A stretch of DNA of 25,905 nucleotides from Flavobacterium psychrophilum (GCA_003243255.1 QFQM01000053.1:1-25905), one strand, 5' to 3'. Shown: positions 1-8,091, counted from the first letter of the stretch. Notes: a model not told the origin generated them from the letters alone. A program made the numbers and translations.

Positions 1-1103
1 ACTATGAACAAGGCACACATATCGTGCTCGTGGACGTAGGCCATTCCTACAAAGGACTGTGTGATTTGGTGAATGGATATTACTTCACCTACGATGAATC
101 GAATCCGATCAAGTTTAATCCATTTTATATCGGTGAAGGCGACACACTGGATACAGAGAAGAAAGAAAGTATCAAGACGTTGCTCCTGGCACTTTGGAAG
201 AAAGACGATGAAACATTTAATCGCTCCGAATATGTGGCGTTGTCGATCTCGCTTCAGATGTACTATGAACGCCTTAGCAAAAACAAGAAGATCTTTCCAT
301 GCTTTGATACCTACTATGAATTTCTTCGCGATGAGTTTTTATCCATTCTCAAAGCGGATAAGGTAAAGGAGAAAGATTTTGACGCAGAGAATTTCCTGTA
401 TGTCTTACGTCCTTATTACAAAGGTGGCGAGTTTGATTATTTATTGAACGCTACGGAGAACCTGGATTTGTTACGCGAGCGCTTTATTGTTTTTGAGTTG
501 GATAACATTAAAGATCATCCCATTCTTTTCCCAGTCGTGACCATCATTATCATGGAGGTGTTTATTTCCAAGATGAGAAAGCTGAAGGGCATCCGTAAGA
601 TGATTCTCATCGAAGAAGCATGGAAGGCAATCGCCAAAGAAGGCATGGCCGAATACATCAAGTACTTGTTCAAAACGGTACGTAAGTTTTATGGTGAAGC
701 CATCGTGGTAACGCAAGAGGTAGAAGACATTATCAGTTCGCCCATTGTCAAACAGGCCATCATCAATAATTCGGATTGCAAGATTTTGCTTGACCAAAGC
801 AAGTATCAAAATAAGTTCGATCAGATACAGGAGTTGCTGGGGTTGACTGAAAAAGAGAAAGCCCTTGTCCTGTCTATCAACAAGAGCAATGATCCTTCAC
901 GGAAGTACAAAGAAGTATTTATCAGCCTGGGTGGCGTGCTTTCCAAAGTTTACTCAACTGAAGTTTCACTGGAAGAATACCTGGCCTATACCACCGAAGA
1001 ATCGGAGAAGATGAAGGTACAGGCATACACGAAGAAGTGGGGTGACATTCGAAAGGGTATTGCTGCACTTGCAAATGATATCCGAATGGGCAATGCAGCA
1101 TAA
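1..1103 (+). CDS. traG: TraG-family conjugation ATPase, C-terminal part (5' truncated by window edge)
   Basis: This is the C-terminal part of a TraG/VirB4-like ATPase, which would power the type IV secretion apparatus of a Bacteroidota conjugative element at the inner membrane. The frame is open to the left edge (first full codon at 3), so the true start and the Walker A loop lie upstream. The GTG at 24 is only the first start-like codon. Visible are the VDVGHSYKGLCDLVNG stretch that follows Walker A in this family, a Walker B strand ending in acidic residues (ILIEEAW, near 604-624) and a downstream VVTQE sensor-like motif. It ends 12 bases before the first TraI-like gene, heading a plus-strand tra operon. 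Family assignment is secure. The symbol follows the CTnDOT naming scheme. Confidence 0.93.
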   Translation, partial: YEQGTHIVLVDVGHSYKGLCDLVNGYYFTYDESNPIKFNPFYIGEGDTLDTEKKESIKTLLLALWKKDDETFNRSEYVALSISLQMYYERLSKNKKIFPCFDTYYEFLRDEFLSILKADKVKEKDFDAENFLYVLRPYYKGGEFDYLLNATENLDLLRERFIVFELDNIKDHPILFPVVTIIIMEVFISKMRKLKGIRKMILIEEAWKAIAKEGMAEYIKYLFKTVRKFYGEAIVVTQEVEDIISSPIVKQAIINNSDCKILLDQSKYQNKFDQIQELLGLTEKEKALVLSINKSNDPSRKYKEVFISLGGVLSKVYSTEVSLEEYLAYTTEESEKMKVQAYTKKWGDIRKGIAALANDIRMGNAA

Positions 1104-1115
1104 ACATGTAAAACT

Positions 1116-1805
1116 ATGGGACACATTCGAAAAATAGTTGTGGTCATGTTCCTCACCGTGGTATGCATGACCGTTACACCACCTTCTCAGGAAGCACAAG
1201 GTGCAATAGCTATTGCTAAAATAATCAAGGAGGCAGTCAAGAAAGTGATCAAGGCAGTGGACTTGATGATCCAGCGCTTGCAAAACAAAACCATCTGGTT
1301 ACAAAATGCCCAAAAGGTATTAGAGAATAAGTTATCAGAACTCAAGCTGACCGAAATCGCGGAATGGACGGAGAAGCATCGGAAGTTGTATCAGAATTAC
1401 TACGATGAGTTGTGGAAAGTGAAGAACGCACTGGCAGCCTATCAACGTATCCGCCAGATCATGGACAAGCAAGTACGCATCGTGGATGAGTATAAGAGAG
1501 CCTGGAACCTGGTGCGGAAGGACAACCATTTCACGGAAGCAGAGATCGACTATATGTACCGGGTATATAAAGGCATTCTCAATGAAAGCGTCCGAAATCT
1601 GGATCAGTTAGTACTCGTTATCAATTCCTTCAAGACACAGATGACCGATGCCCAGCGACTGGCGATCATCATGCAGACGGGTGATCGAATTGAGCAGAAT
1701 CTGGTTGACTTGCTGGAGTTCAATATGAATACGTATCAGCTCAGCCTCAACCGGGCAAAGACTCAGTATGAAGTTGACCGGGTTAAAAAATTGTACGGAC
1801 TATAA
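1116..1805 (+). CDS. traI: TraI-like conjugative transfer protein (paralog 1 of 3)
   Basis: This 229-residue exported protein matches the TraI-like family of Bacteroidota conjugative elements. It opens with a signal peptide (hydrophobic residues about 7-22, likely cleaved near EAQG). The rest is almost wholly helical, with a conserved segment around IDYMYRVYKGILNES and a terminal SLNRAKTQYEVDRVKKLYGL block. The product probably acts in the periplasm in assembly of the transfer channel, but no biochemical role can be read from the sequence. It sits 12 bases after traG and 17 before a second paralog. The start is the only ATG that gives a signal peptide and lies in an AAAACTATG context shared with other tra starts. 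Assignment to the family is good; the letter I is by position and analogy. Confidence 0.85.
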   Translation: MGHIRKIVVVMFLTVVCMTVTPPSQEAQGAIAIAKIIKEAVKKVIKAVDLMIQRLQNKTIWLQNAQKVLENKLSELKLTEIAEWTEKHRKLYQNYYDELWKVKNALAAYQRIRQIMDKQVRIVDEYKRAWNLVRKDNHFTEAEIDYMYRVYKGILNESVRNLDQLVLVINSFKTQMTDAQRLAIIMQTGDRIEQNLVDLLEFNMNTYQLSLNRAKTQYEVDRVKKLYGL

Positions 1806-1822
1806 CGATAAAGCAAAGCATC

Positions 1823-2470
1823 ATGAAACGGTTTTTCATTATAGTGATTTGCTCTTGGGTATATATCTCATCACAAGGACAGTCACCCAACTGGAATGAA
1901 TGGTTCAGGCAAAAGAAGACACAACGCAAATACCTTGTGCAGCAGATTGCTGCCCTGAAGGTTTATCTCGAATACCTAAAGAAGGGATATGATGTCGCTC
2001 AAAAGGGATTGACAACCATTGGCGATATTAAGAACGGGACCTTTAACCTGGATAAAGACTACTTCAATTCATTGAAGCAGGTAAGCCCGGTAGTTAGGAA
2101 TTCTCCGAAGGTCAATGAGATCCTGGTCTATCAGCAATACATACAACGTGATTTCAGAAAGCTTTTGCAAGACTGCCAGGTGGATGAAAATTTTACAGCG
2201 TCCGAGGTAAACTATATGCAATCTGTTTACCAGAATATGCTTGTTGAGTGCAACACGTCAATCGATGAGTTAACGCTCATTACTACGGTAGGTGAAGCTG
2301 AAATGAAAGACGGTGAACGCCTTTTGCGATTGGACAAAGTTCATGAAGACATGCTCGATAAATATGCCTTTACGCAGGACTTTATTGCCGGTACGCGTAT
2401 GCTTTCCCTTCAACGGGCCAAAGAGAAGAGCCAGATTAAAAGCTCCCAGAATTTACACAGCAAATTATAA
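1823..2470 (+). CDS. TraI-like conjugation protein (paralog 2 of 3)
   Basis: This 215-residue protein has a signal peptide (MKRFFIIVICSWVYISSQGQ) followed by a charged, helical body. It is a divergent copy of its neighbours. FTASEVNYMQSVYQNM lines up with FTEAEIDYMYRVYKGI of the upstream gene and LTVREIKYLENVYSYL of the downstream one, and LSLQRAKEK near the end matches LSLNRAKTQ and LVMQRAKEN. It shares more with the third copy (KGYDVAQKGLTTIGDIKNGTFNL against KGYKILTKGYNTIKNIAEGNFNL) than with the first. A periplasmic role in the transfer machine is inferred from its neighbours. Automated pipelines sometimes give such proteins a TerB tellurite label, which nothing here supports. Confidence 0.85.
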   Translation: MKRFFIIVICSWVYISSQGQSPNWNEWFRQKKTQRKYLVQQIAALKVYLEYLKKGYDVAQKGLTTIGDIKNGTFNLDKDYFNSLKQVSPVVRNSPKVNEILVYQQYIQRDFRKLLQDCQVDENFTASEVNYMQSVYQNMLVECNTSIDELTLITTVGEAEMKDGERLLRLDKVHEDMLDKYAFTQDFIAGTRMLSLQRAKEKSQIKSSQNLHSKL

Positions 2471-2493
2471 ATCGATAACGATTAAGAGTTACT

Positions 2494-3126
2494 ATGAAAA
2501 AGATCGTGATAATACTCGTTTTGATCAGTGCCAATATTCCCATACGGGTATGGGCACAATCACAGGAAGCTGCTCAGCTCGTGCTCAATTATGAGAAGCT
2601 TTTACAGCTCGAAAAAATCCTGGACAATATGTACAAGGGGTATAAGATATTGACCAAGGGATATAACACCATCAAAAACATTGCGGAGGGAAATTTCAAT
2701 TTGCACCAGGTATTTCTTGATGGACTCTATGCTGTAAATCCGGCCGTTCGGAATTATAAACGCATCCCATATATCATACAATACCAGCAGTTCCTAATGA
2801 AGGAATACAAGCGCGCCTTCAACAAATTCAGGAACGATCCCAACCTCACGGTACGTGAAATCAAATACCTGGAGAATGTATACAGTTACCTTTTCAAACA
2901 AAGCCTTCGGAACCTGGATGAACTGCTCACCATTGTAACAGCATCCAAGCTTCGCATGAGTGATGAAGAAAGATTGCAGGCCATTGACCGGATTTATTAT
3001 GACATGGAAAACAAGATTGTTTTCCTGAAGGTCTTCAACAGCAGTACGCAGGTATTGGTGATGCAACGTGCGAAAGAAAACCATGAGTTGAACACAGTGC
3101 AAAAGCTTTATGAGGTAACACCTTAA
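2494..3126 (+). CDS. TraI-like conjugation protein (paralog 3 of 3)
   Basis: This 210-residue protein has a signal peptide (MKKIVIILVLISANIPIRVWAQ, likely cleaved after AQ) and a helical body. It shares the GY..I..GYNTIKNIAEGNFNL block with the preceding gene and the QRAKENHELNTVQKLYE terminal block with the first TraI-like gene, so the three genes form a tandem family. The start has a GTTACTATG context like other tra genes here. It is followed 11 bases later by traJ, so it is part of the same operon. Export to the periplasm is well supported. A function as a structural or accessory part of the conjugation channel is inference from position. Confidence 0.85.
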   Translation: MKKIVIILVLISANIPIRVWAQSQEAAQLVLNYEKLLQLEKILDNMYKGYKILTKGYNTIKNIAEGNFNLHQVFLDGLYAVNPAVRNYKRIPYIIQYQQFLMKEYKRAFNKFRNDPNLTVREIKYLENVYSYLFKQSLRNLDELLTIVTASKLRMSDEERLQAIDRIYYDMENKIVFLKVFNSSTQVLVMQRAKENHELNTVQKLYEVTP

Positions 3127-3137
3127 ATCATCTTACT

Positions 3138-4322
3138 ATGAAAACTAAATTAAAGAAGACCGTATTCCTTGCGGTTATAGCAATACTGTTTCCCTTATTT
3201 TCCCAGGCACAGGGATTTGCAGGAGAAATACGCAGTCTTCAAAGTGTGCTCGATGAATTGTATATCGAAATGTTGCCACTCTGTAACCAACTTATCGGTG
3301 TGGGTCGCGGCATTGCTGGCTTTGCAGCATTGTGGTATATCGGCTCACGTGTATGGCGCAGCATTGCCAATGCAGAACCGATCGATTTTTATCCGCTTTT
3401 ACGGCCTTTTGGTCTTGGGCTTGCCATTCTACTTTTTCCACAGGTACTCTCTGTGATGAACGGAGTTCTTCAGCCAACGGTAACCGGCACGGCTGCCATG
3501 ATGAACAATTCCAACAATGCTATTGCTTACTTATTAAAACAAAAAGAAGAGGCGATTCAGAAAACAGTTACATGGCAACTCTACGGTGATGAAGGATCGC
3601 ATGGGAAGTGGTATCGCTATACCAATCCTGATGGAGAAGACGAAGATCCGGATTTGTTGAGCAACGGTATCCGGTTCCTGATGGCCAAGACAGCGTATGG
3701 AATTAAAAATGCCATCAAACAGTGGATGTCAGAAGTACTGCATATTCTTTACGAAGCCGCGGCACTTTGCATCAATACCCTGCGAACGTTCTACCTGATT
3801 GTGCTGGCCATTCTCGGACCATTGGTATTTGGCCTGTCTGTTTTTGATGGACTGCAAAACACACTTACCGTCTGGATAGCCCGGTACATTAATGTATTTC
3901 TCTGGCTCCCGGTAGCAAACATATTTGGAAGCATCATCGCTAAAATCCAGGAGAATATGCTACGCATTGATCTTGAGCAGATCGAGCGATACGGTGATAC
4001 CTTCTTTAGTTCTTCTGATACTGGCTATATCATCTTCCTCATCATCGGAATCATTGGATACTTCACTGTGCCCTCGGTAGCCAATTACATCGTGCATGCC
4101 GGTGGAACAAACATGCTGTTACATAAAGCCACTAATGTATTTACAGGTACAGCGCGTTCCGCCACTTCCATGACCGCTTCTGGCGCAAGTGCCGCAGTTA
4201 GCAGTTTCAAAACGTCACCCTCATCAAATACAGGGTCAGGTGTCGCAAGCGGACAGGGAAATATGAATTCATCTTCAGGTGGATTCATGCACGACAAACT
4301 TTCTGGCAACAAACCTTCCTGA
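3138..4322 (+). CDS. traJ: TraJ, polytopic inner-membrane conjugation protein
   Basis: This 394-residue protein is recognised as the TraJ family of CTnDOT-like elements, a likely VirB6-like polytopic component of the channel. It begins with a signal-like segment (to about residue 25). A family-typical region follows (CNQLIGVGRGIAGFAALWYI...PIDFYPLLRPFGLG), then several further hydrophobic segments, including one around FYLIVLAILGPLVFGLSVFDG and one around YIIFLIIGIIGYFTVPSVANYI. The last 60 or so residues are Ser/Gly/Thr-rich and look disordered. It lies 11 bases after the third TraI-like gene and 2 bases before traK, indicating translational coupling. Confidence 0.93.
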   Translation: MKTKLKKTVFLAVIAILFPLFSQAQGFAGEIRSLQSVLDELYIEMLPLCNQLIGVGRGIAGFAALWYIGSRVWRSIANAEPIDFYPLLRPFGLGLAILLFPQVLSVMNGVLQPTVTGTAAMMNNSNNAIAYLLKQKEEAIQKTVTWQLYGDEGSHGKWYRYTNPDGEDEDPDLLSNGIRFLMAKTAYGIKNAIKQWMSEVLHILYEAAALCINTLRTFYLIVLAILGPLVFGLSVFDGLQNTLTVWIARYINVFLWLPVANIFGSIIAKIQENMLRIDLEQIERYGDTFFSSSDTGYIIFLIIGIIGYFTVPSVANYIVHAGGTNMLLHKATNVFTGTARSATSMTASGASAAVSSFKTSPSSNTGSGVASGQGNMNSSSGGFMHDKLSGNKPS

Positions 4323-4324
4323 TT

Positions 4325-4942
4325 ATGTTTCAGCAACTTAAAAATATTGACTCGGCCTTTAAGCATATCCGCTTGTTTTCGATAGCGCTCATTGTGGCTT
4401 GTGCATTCATTTGCTGCTATACCGTTTACAAAAGTTTTGTGCTCATCACGCAGACACAAGCACGGATATATATACTGTCCAACGGAAAGGCACTCGAAGC
4501 GTATTCAGCTGAACGCAAAGACAACGTGCCGGTAGAGGCGCGTGATCATGTGAAGATGTTCCACCATTATTTTTTCACCCTTGACCCGGATGATAAAATG
4601 ATCCAAGTGAATGTCACCAAGGCGCTTTACCTGGCGGATATATCAGCGAAACAGCAATACGATAACCTGAAAGAAAGTCGCTATTACTCGAATATCATTT
4701 CAGGGAACATTAGCCAGGATATTGAACCGGACAGTATTCGCATTGACCTCAATGATTATCCTTACTACTTCCGCTACTACGCAAAACAGCGGATCATTCG
4801 CGCTACCTCCGTAGTGATGCGTAGTCTCATCACCGAAGGCTACTTAAGAAATGTCGCGCGCTCCGATAACAACTCCCATGGATTTCTCATCGAACGCTGG
4901 AATACCGTAGAGAACAAAGATATCAGAACGCTGAACCGATAA
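4325..4942 (+). CDS. traK: TraK, VirB8-like conjugation protein
   Basis: This 205-residue protein has a short cytoplasmic start, one membrane segment (about residues 18-40, LFSIALIVACAFICCYTVY), and a periplasmic domain with family features such as DHVKMFHHYFFTLDPDD and a terminal GFLIERWNTVENKDI segment. That architecture matches TraK of Bacteroidota conjugative elements, which is VirB8-like and helps assemble the channel. Its ATG lies 2 bases after the traJ stop. The next gene starts 10 bases later. Length is close to the family norm. Confidence in the family is high; the equivalence to VirB8 is from general knowledge of these systems. Confidence 0.92.
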   Translation: MFQQLKNIDSAFKHIRLFSIALIVACAFICCYTVYKSFVLITQTQARIYILSNGKALEAYSAERKDNVPVEARDHVKMFHHYFFTLDPDDKMIQVNVTKALYLADISAKQQYDNLKESRYYSNIISGNISQDIEPDSIRIDLNDYPYYFRYYAKQRIIRATSVVMRSLITEGYLRNVARSDNNSHGFLIERWNTVENKDIRTLNR

Positions 4943-4952
4943 CATAACGACT

Positions 4953-5348
4953 ATGAAACTCTCAGAAAAAATCGAAACATATAAACGCCAACTGGCGGAC
5001 AACCTAAACAGGGCAAGTGAAAGATTTACGCTTCAATCAAAGAAACGATTTCTGGCCTTACTGGGAATAATCTTGGGTGGCATTTGTCTGTCGATGATGA
5101 TTGAACCATTCCGAAAGCCTTTCAACAACATGAACATGATACCAGCAGCGCAGCGCGCACCGGTTGTGATTGTTCCCCCTGGGAATGGTGAATCTTTGCT
5201 TTCACCACAAGATTATAAGACGCTCCTGGAATTTAAACAGACCATGGACAGCCTGAAGATAAACGACCGAATATCCTACGATGAAATCTTGCAAGGACGT
5301 GAAGGGCTTCTGGATAGCATCAACTTCCTGATCAGCATTTATCACTAA
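4953..5348 (+). CDS. Small single-pass membrane protein at the TraL position
   Basis: This 131-residue protein occupies the slot where traL stands in the CTnDOT order, between traK and traM. It has a basic amphipathic start (residues 1-31), one membrane helix (about residues 32-50, RFLALLGIILGGICLSMMI) and a proline-bearing linker with a small polar domain ending in INFLISIYH. I do not recognise a specific domain beyond this, so the TraL name is left out. The likely place is the inner membrane with the C-terminal part in the periplasm. The start has the CGACTATG context seen at other genes in this operon. Confidence 0.78.
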   Translation: MKLSEKIETYKRQLADNLNRASERFTLQSKKRFLALLGIILGGICLSMMIEPFRKPFNNMNMIPAAQRAPVVIVPPGNGESLLSPQDYKTLLEFKQTMDSLKINDRISYDEILQGREGLLDSINFLISIYH

Positions 5349-5398
5349 CACAAGTCAATTCTCATTCAAAATAAACATCAACTAAAAATCTTACTGAT

Positions 5399-6733
5399 AT
5401 GAAAACGCATTCACAAAAATTCTTACAGCAGCGCAAATTCTATATGGTGTTGCCCTTGCTGGCATTACCCTTCATCACCATGATCTTTTGGGCACTTGGC
5501 GGAGGACAAGGTACACCGGTACACGCGCAGGAAATCAGATCGGGCTTGAACCTCGAACTCCCCGGTGCCCATTTTGATAAAGAAGATGAACTATGGGATA
5601 AGTTCACCTTATATGAGCAGGCAAAGCGTGACTCTTTAAAATATGAAGAAGCCCGCAGGAACGATCCCTATTATGTAGTGAGCACTTTGAAAGGAAATGC
5701 AATGCAGGATACAGTTCCTAAGGGAGACAGCAAGCTCAACACTTCGTTAGGCAGCAAGGATAAGTATTCACAGATTGATCAGCATGAAGTAATGATCAAC
5801 CGGAAACTGGAGCAACTCACGCGCCAGCTTGAACAGCCAGACAAAGCGATGTCTACGGAAAAACCTATAACCACCTCCGTTGCATTTCCAAAAACAGATG
5901 ACCCATCCATGCGTGAAGACGTGGACCGATTGGAAAAAATGATGCAACTCATGTCCGGTGAGGATGCCAGTGATCCGGAGATGCAACAGATTGATGGCAT
6001 GCTCGAAAAGATTCTTGATATCCAGCATCCGGATCGTATGAAAGAAAAAATTAAAGCACAAAGCCTGGAACATGCGCAGCAGGTATTCCCCGTGGAAGCT
6101 GCAATTTCAGGAGACAACATTACGCTGGTTGAAGGCCAGGTAAAACCTACGCTGCAAAATAGAGCAACCGATAGCTTGGAATTCATGCGTTTAAACTCCG
6201 CGATGACAGTAGAACATAATTCATTCTTCGGCTTGGAAGATGAAGTCAGTTCAGAGGAGGGCTTGTCCAATGCCATTGAAGCGGTCATTCACGATACACA
6301 GACAGTTGTTGCCGGTTCAACAATTAAAATGCGTCTGCTCTCTGATGTTTTCATTCATGGACAATTGATTGAAAAAGATCAGTTCATCTATGGAGTATGC
6401 GCAATCAGTGGTGAGCGTATGACCATTGCAATTAATTCCATTCGTGATGAACACTCGCTCTTTCCGGTGTCTCTGAAAGTATATGACCTGGATGGATTAG
6501 AGGGGATTTACATACCCGGTGCGATTACGCGGGATGCCGCCAAGCAAGCCTCAGCCCAATCCATACAAGACGTGCAGTTATATTCCATGGACAATTCACT
6601 TGGTGTGCAGGCAGCAACGGCTGGTATCGAAGCGGCTAAAGGATTGTTCAGCAAGAAATCCAAACTCATTAAAGTGACTGTTAAAGCAGGCTACCAAATC
6701 TTGTTGAAAGACGCTAATCAAACAAATCAATAA
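5399..6733 (+). CDS. traM: TraM, VirB10-like conjugation protein
   Basis: This 444-residue protein is the TraM family of Bacteroidota conjugative elements, the likely counterpart of VirB10, which spans from inner to outer membrane. It has a membrane anchor near the start (about residues 16-34, YMVLPLLALPFITMIFWALGG). A long charged, coiled-coil-prone middle follows (about residues 55-240). The conserved C-terminal domain is recognised by DTQTVVAGSTIKMRLLSD, RMTIAINSIRDEHSLFPV and KVYDLDGLEGIYIPGAITRD. Length is normal. It is preceded by a 50-base spacer and followed 12 bases after the stop by a strong hairpin with a T-tract, so part of the transcription may end here. Confidence 0.93.
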   Translation: MKTHSQKFLQQRKFYMVLPLLALPFITMIFWALGGGQGTPVHAQEIRSGLNLELPGAHFDKEDELWDKFTLYEQAKRDSLKYEEARRNDPYYVVSTLKGNAMQDTVPKGDSKLNTSLGSKDKYSQIDQHEVMINRKLEQLTRQLEQPDKAMSTEKPITTSVAFPKTDDPSMREDVDRLEKMMQLMSGEDASDPEMQQIDGMLEKILDIQHPDRMKEKIKAQSLEHAQQVFPVEAAISGDNITLVEGQVKPTLQNRATDSLEFMRLNSAMTVEHNSFFGLEDEVSSEEGLSNAIEAVIHDTQTVVAGSTIKMRLLSDVFIHGQLIEKDQFIYGVCAISGERMTIAINSIRDEHSLFPVSLKVYDLDGLEGIYIPGAITRDAAKQASAQSIQDVQLYSMDNSLGVQAATAGIEAAKGLFSKKSKLIKVTVKAGYQILLKDANQTNQ

Positions 6734-6745
6734 TCATTTTATAAC

Positions 6746-6778
6746 GAGAGTGTATTTGCTGTCACTACGCTCTCTTTT
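6746..6778 (+). terminator. Rho-independent-type terminator after traM
   Basis: A 9-bp stem (GAGAGTGTA paired with TACGCTCTC, one G-U pair) closes an 11-base loop and is followed at once by TTTT. It lies 12 bases after the traM stop. The shape is that of an intrinsic terminator or attenuator inside the tra operon. Confidence 0.72.
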
Positions 6779-6921
6779 GAATGGCATGACAGTTAGGTTC
6801 CGGAACTTAAAAGGTGTGCCTGCCGGTAAAGATGTAGCTACTCTTTTGCATCGCGCAGGATGATTATCCCTTCGGTGGGAGTAATGGACATTTTTTTATA
6901 AACATTTTAACGATAACAACT

Positions 6922-6987
6922 ATGCTACTATTTCTGGGAACATTGTTCGCACATGCATGGCCGGTGTTGCTCCTGCTATTGCTCTAA
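6922..6987 (+). CDS. Candidate 21-aa leucine-rich micro-ORF
   Basis: ATG at 6922 opens a 21-codon frame that ends TAA at 6985-6987. It is hydrophobic throughout, with 10 leucines, six of them consecutive at the C terminus (codons TTG CTC CTG CTA TTG CTC) directly before the stop. Its upstream context (CGATAACAACTATG) resembles the starts of neighbouring tra genes, which supports real translation. A terminator-like hairpin begins 8 bases after the stop. It could be a tiny single-pass membrane peptide, or a leader peptide whose translation affects the hairpin. No homolog is recognised. Chance cannot be excluded at this length. Confidence 0.45.
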   Translation: MLLFLGTLFAHAWPVLLLLLL

Positions 6988-6995
6988 ATAAAGTT

Positions 6996-7020
6996 GGGAC
7001 GGCAATGCCGTCCCCCTTTT
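6996..7020 (+). terminator. Terminator-like hairpin after the leucine-rich micro-ORF
   Basis: GGGACGGC pairs perfectly with GCCGTCCC around a 3-base loop, followed by CCTTTT. This is a compact, GC-rich intrinsic-terminator shape. It starts 8 bases after the stop of the 21-aa frame and lies between traM and traN. Confidence 0.7.
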
Positions 7021-7078
7021 ACAGTCTGTAGTAAACCTTAATCACAATTCATATTCATTAATCTTAAATAACAACGTC

Positions 7079-7177
7079 ATGAAACGCGCAGTATTAACCT
7101 TATCTATTTTGTCCTTCTTCAATAATCTATACATCAAGTTGTTGATGTTAGGCGGACTCGGTGATCTGTTCTTATAA
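7079..7177 (+). CDS. Candidate 32-aa hydrophobic micro-ORF
   Basis: ATG at 7079 opens a 32-codon frame ending TAA at 7175-7177. The peptide begins MKRAVLTLSILSFFNNLYIK, with a basic start and a hydrophobic core, and ends LLMLGGLGDLFL. It has the form of a short membrane peptide or bare signal sequence. Its upstream TTAAATAACAACGTCATG is the A-rich start context used by tra genes here. It is followed 9 bases later by a 26-base perfect palindrome, repeating the micro-ORF-plus-hairpin layout found just upstream. Function unknown. Confidence 0.42.
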   Translation: MKRAVLTLSILSFFNNLYIKLLMLGGLGDLFL

Positions 7178-7186
7178 CAGGTCCCT

Positions 7187-7212
7187 AATGGCATTGCGAT
7201 CGCAATGCCATT
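7187..7212. repeat. 26-base perfect palindrome upstream of traN
   Basis: Positions 7187-7212 read identically on both strands, centred between 7199 and 7200 on GCGATCGC, with outer arms AATGGCATT/AATGCCATT. As RNA it would form a hairpin of up to about 11 bp with a small loop. It lies 9 bases after the 32-aa frame and 30 before traN. The only nearby T-run is short, so it may be a terminator, an attenuator or a protein-binding site. Confidence 0.75.
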
Positions 7213-7242
7213 TACAATTTATTCATCATAAAATTTAAAACT

Positions 7243-8091
7243 ATGTTATACTTCTTAAATAATCTTCATCTCAGAATTATATTGATAGGCATTCTTTCTT
7301 TGCTGCTAAAGAATGCCTTCAGTCAGGTTGTATCCGAATCACGGAATGTGGAAGTAACCTTCAACAAAACTTCTAGCATTGTTTTTCCGACTGACATCAC
7401 ATCGGTGGATCGCGGTAGTCGTGATGTACTGGCACAAAAAGCGAAGGGAGTCAGTAATGTACTTCAGCTAAAGGCAGGAAAGACAAATTTCAAGGAGACA
7501 AACCTTACCGTGATCACCGCGGATGGAAAGCTCCACCATTTTTTTGTTCGCTATGCGGAAGCACCTGCTACGTTCACTATTCAGACGACAGAATCATCTG
7601 AAGAGAATACAGATTCAATCCCGCTACTCTTTCAAAGTGAAATGACGGAGGCTGACATGAAACAGCACACAACCAATATCCTGAAATCACCCCGGAAACT
7701 TTCCCGAAAAAGGAAATCGCGATTCGATATGAGATTTGCTCTGCAAGGAATTTACATTCAAGGCAATATCATGTTCTATCATCTGAAAATTTCCAATGAC
7801 TCGAACATACCTTTTCATACAGACATGCTACGGTTTTATGTAAAGGATAAACAAAAAGTTAAACGTATGGCCTCGCAAGAAGTGATGGAAGTTCCCCTTT
7901 ATCACGAGGGTAACAGCGAAGTGGTCCCCGGAAAGACGACATCGAACATCGTGTACGCACTTCCAAAGTTTACCATTCCCGATGCAAAGGTTCTATCCAT
8001 TGAACTCATGGAGAAAAAAGGTGGCAGGCATCTTCAACTAGCGATAAAAAACAGAATCATTGTGAAGGCACTGCCCGTGCCTGAGGGCTAA
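7243..8091 (+). CDS. traN: TraN, VirB9-like conjugation protein
   Basis: This 282-residue exported protein is the TraN family of Bacteroidota conjugative elements, thought to play the VirB9 part at the outer-membrane end of the channel. It has a signal peptide ending near LLKNAFSQ (residue 28). The family-typical N-terminal region follows (VTFNKTSSIVFPTDITSVDRG, then VLQLKAGKTNFKETNLTVIT). After a basic linker (KSPRKLSRKRKSRFDM, about residues 147-162) comes a beta-rich C-terminal domain. The start has the AAACTATG context. The gene is separated from traM by 509 bases holding the micro-ORFs and hairpins. Family assignment is strong. Confidence 0.92.
   Translation: MLYFLNNLHLRIILIGILSLLLKNAFSQVVSESRNVEVTFNKTSSIVFPTDITSVDRGSRDVLAQKAKGVSNVLQLKAGKTNFKETNLTVITADGKLHHFFVRYAEAPATFTIQTTESSEENTDSIPLLFQSEMTEADMKQHTTNILKSPRKLSRKRKSRFDMRFALQGIYIQGNIMFYHLKISNDSNIPFHTDMLRFYVKDKQKVKRMASQEVMEVPLYHEGNSEVVPGKTTSNIVYALPKFTIPDAKVLSIELMEKKGGRHLQLAIKNRIIVKALPVPEG

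Noticed and set aside
471..809. 112-aa minus-strand frame inside traG
   Set aside because: It is antisense to the Walker B region of a clear traG gene and has no recognisable features.
1823..3126. Tellurite-resistance (TerB) role for the TraI-like paralogs
   Set aside because: The sequence blocks match the neighbouring conjugation protein, and no tellurite genes are present.
4085..4459. 124-aa minus-strand frame over the traJ/traK junction
   Set aside because: It runs antisense to two well-supported genes and its composition mirrors the opposite strand.
5779..6288. 169-aa minus-strand frame inside traM
   Set aside because: Ser/Cys-rich shadow of the charged coiled-coil part of traM.
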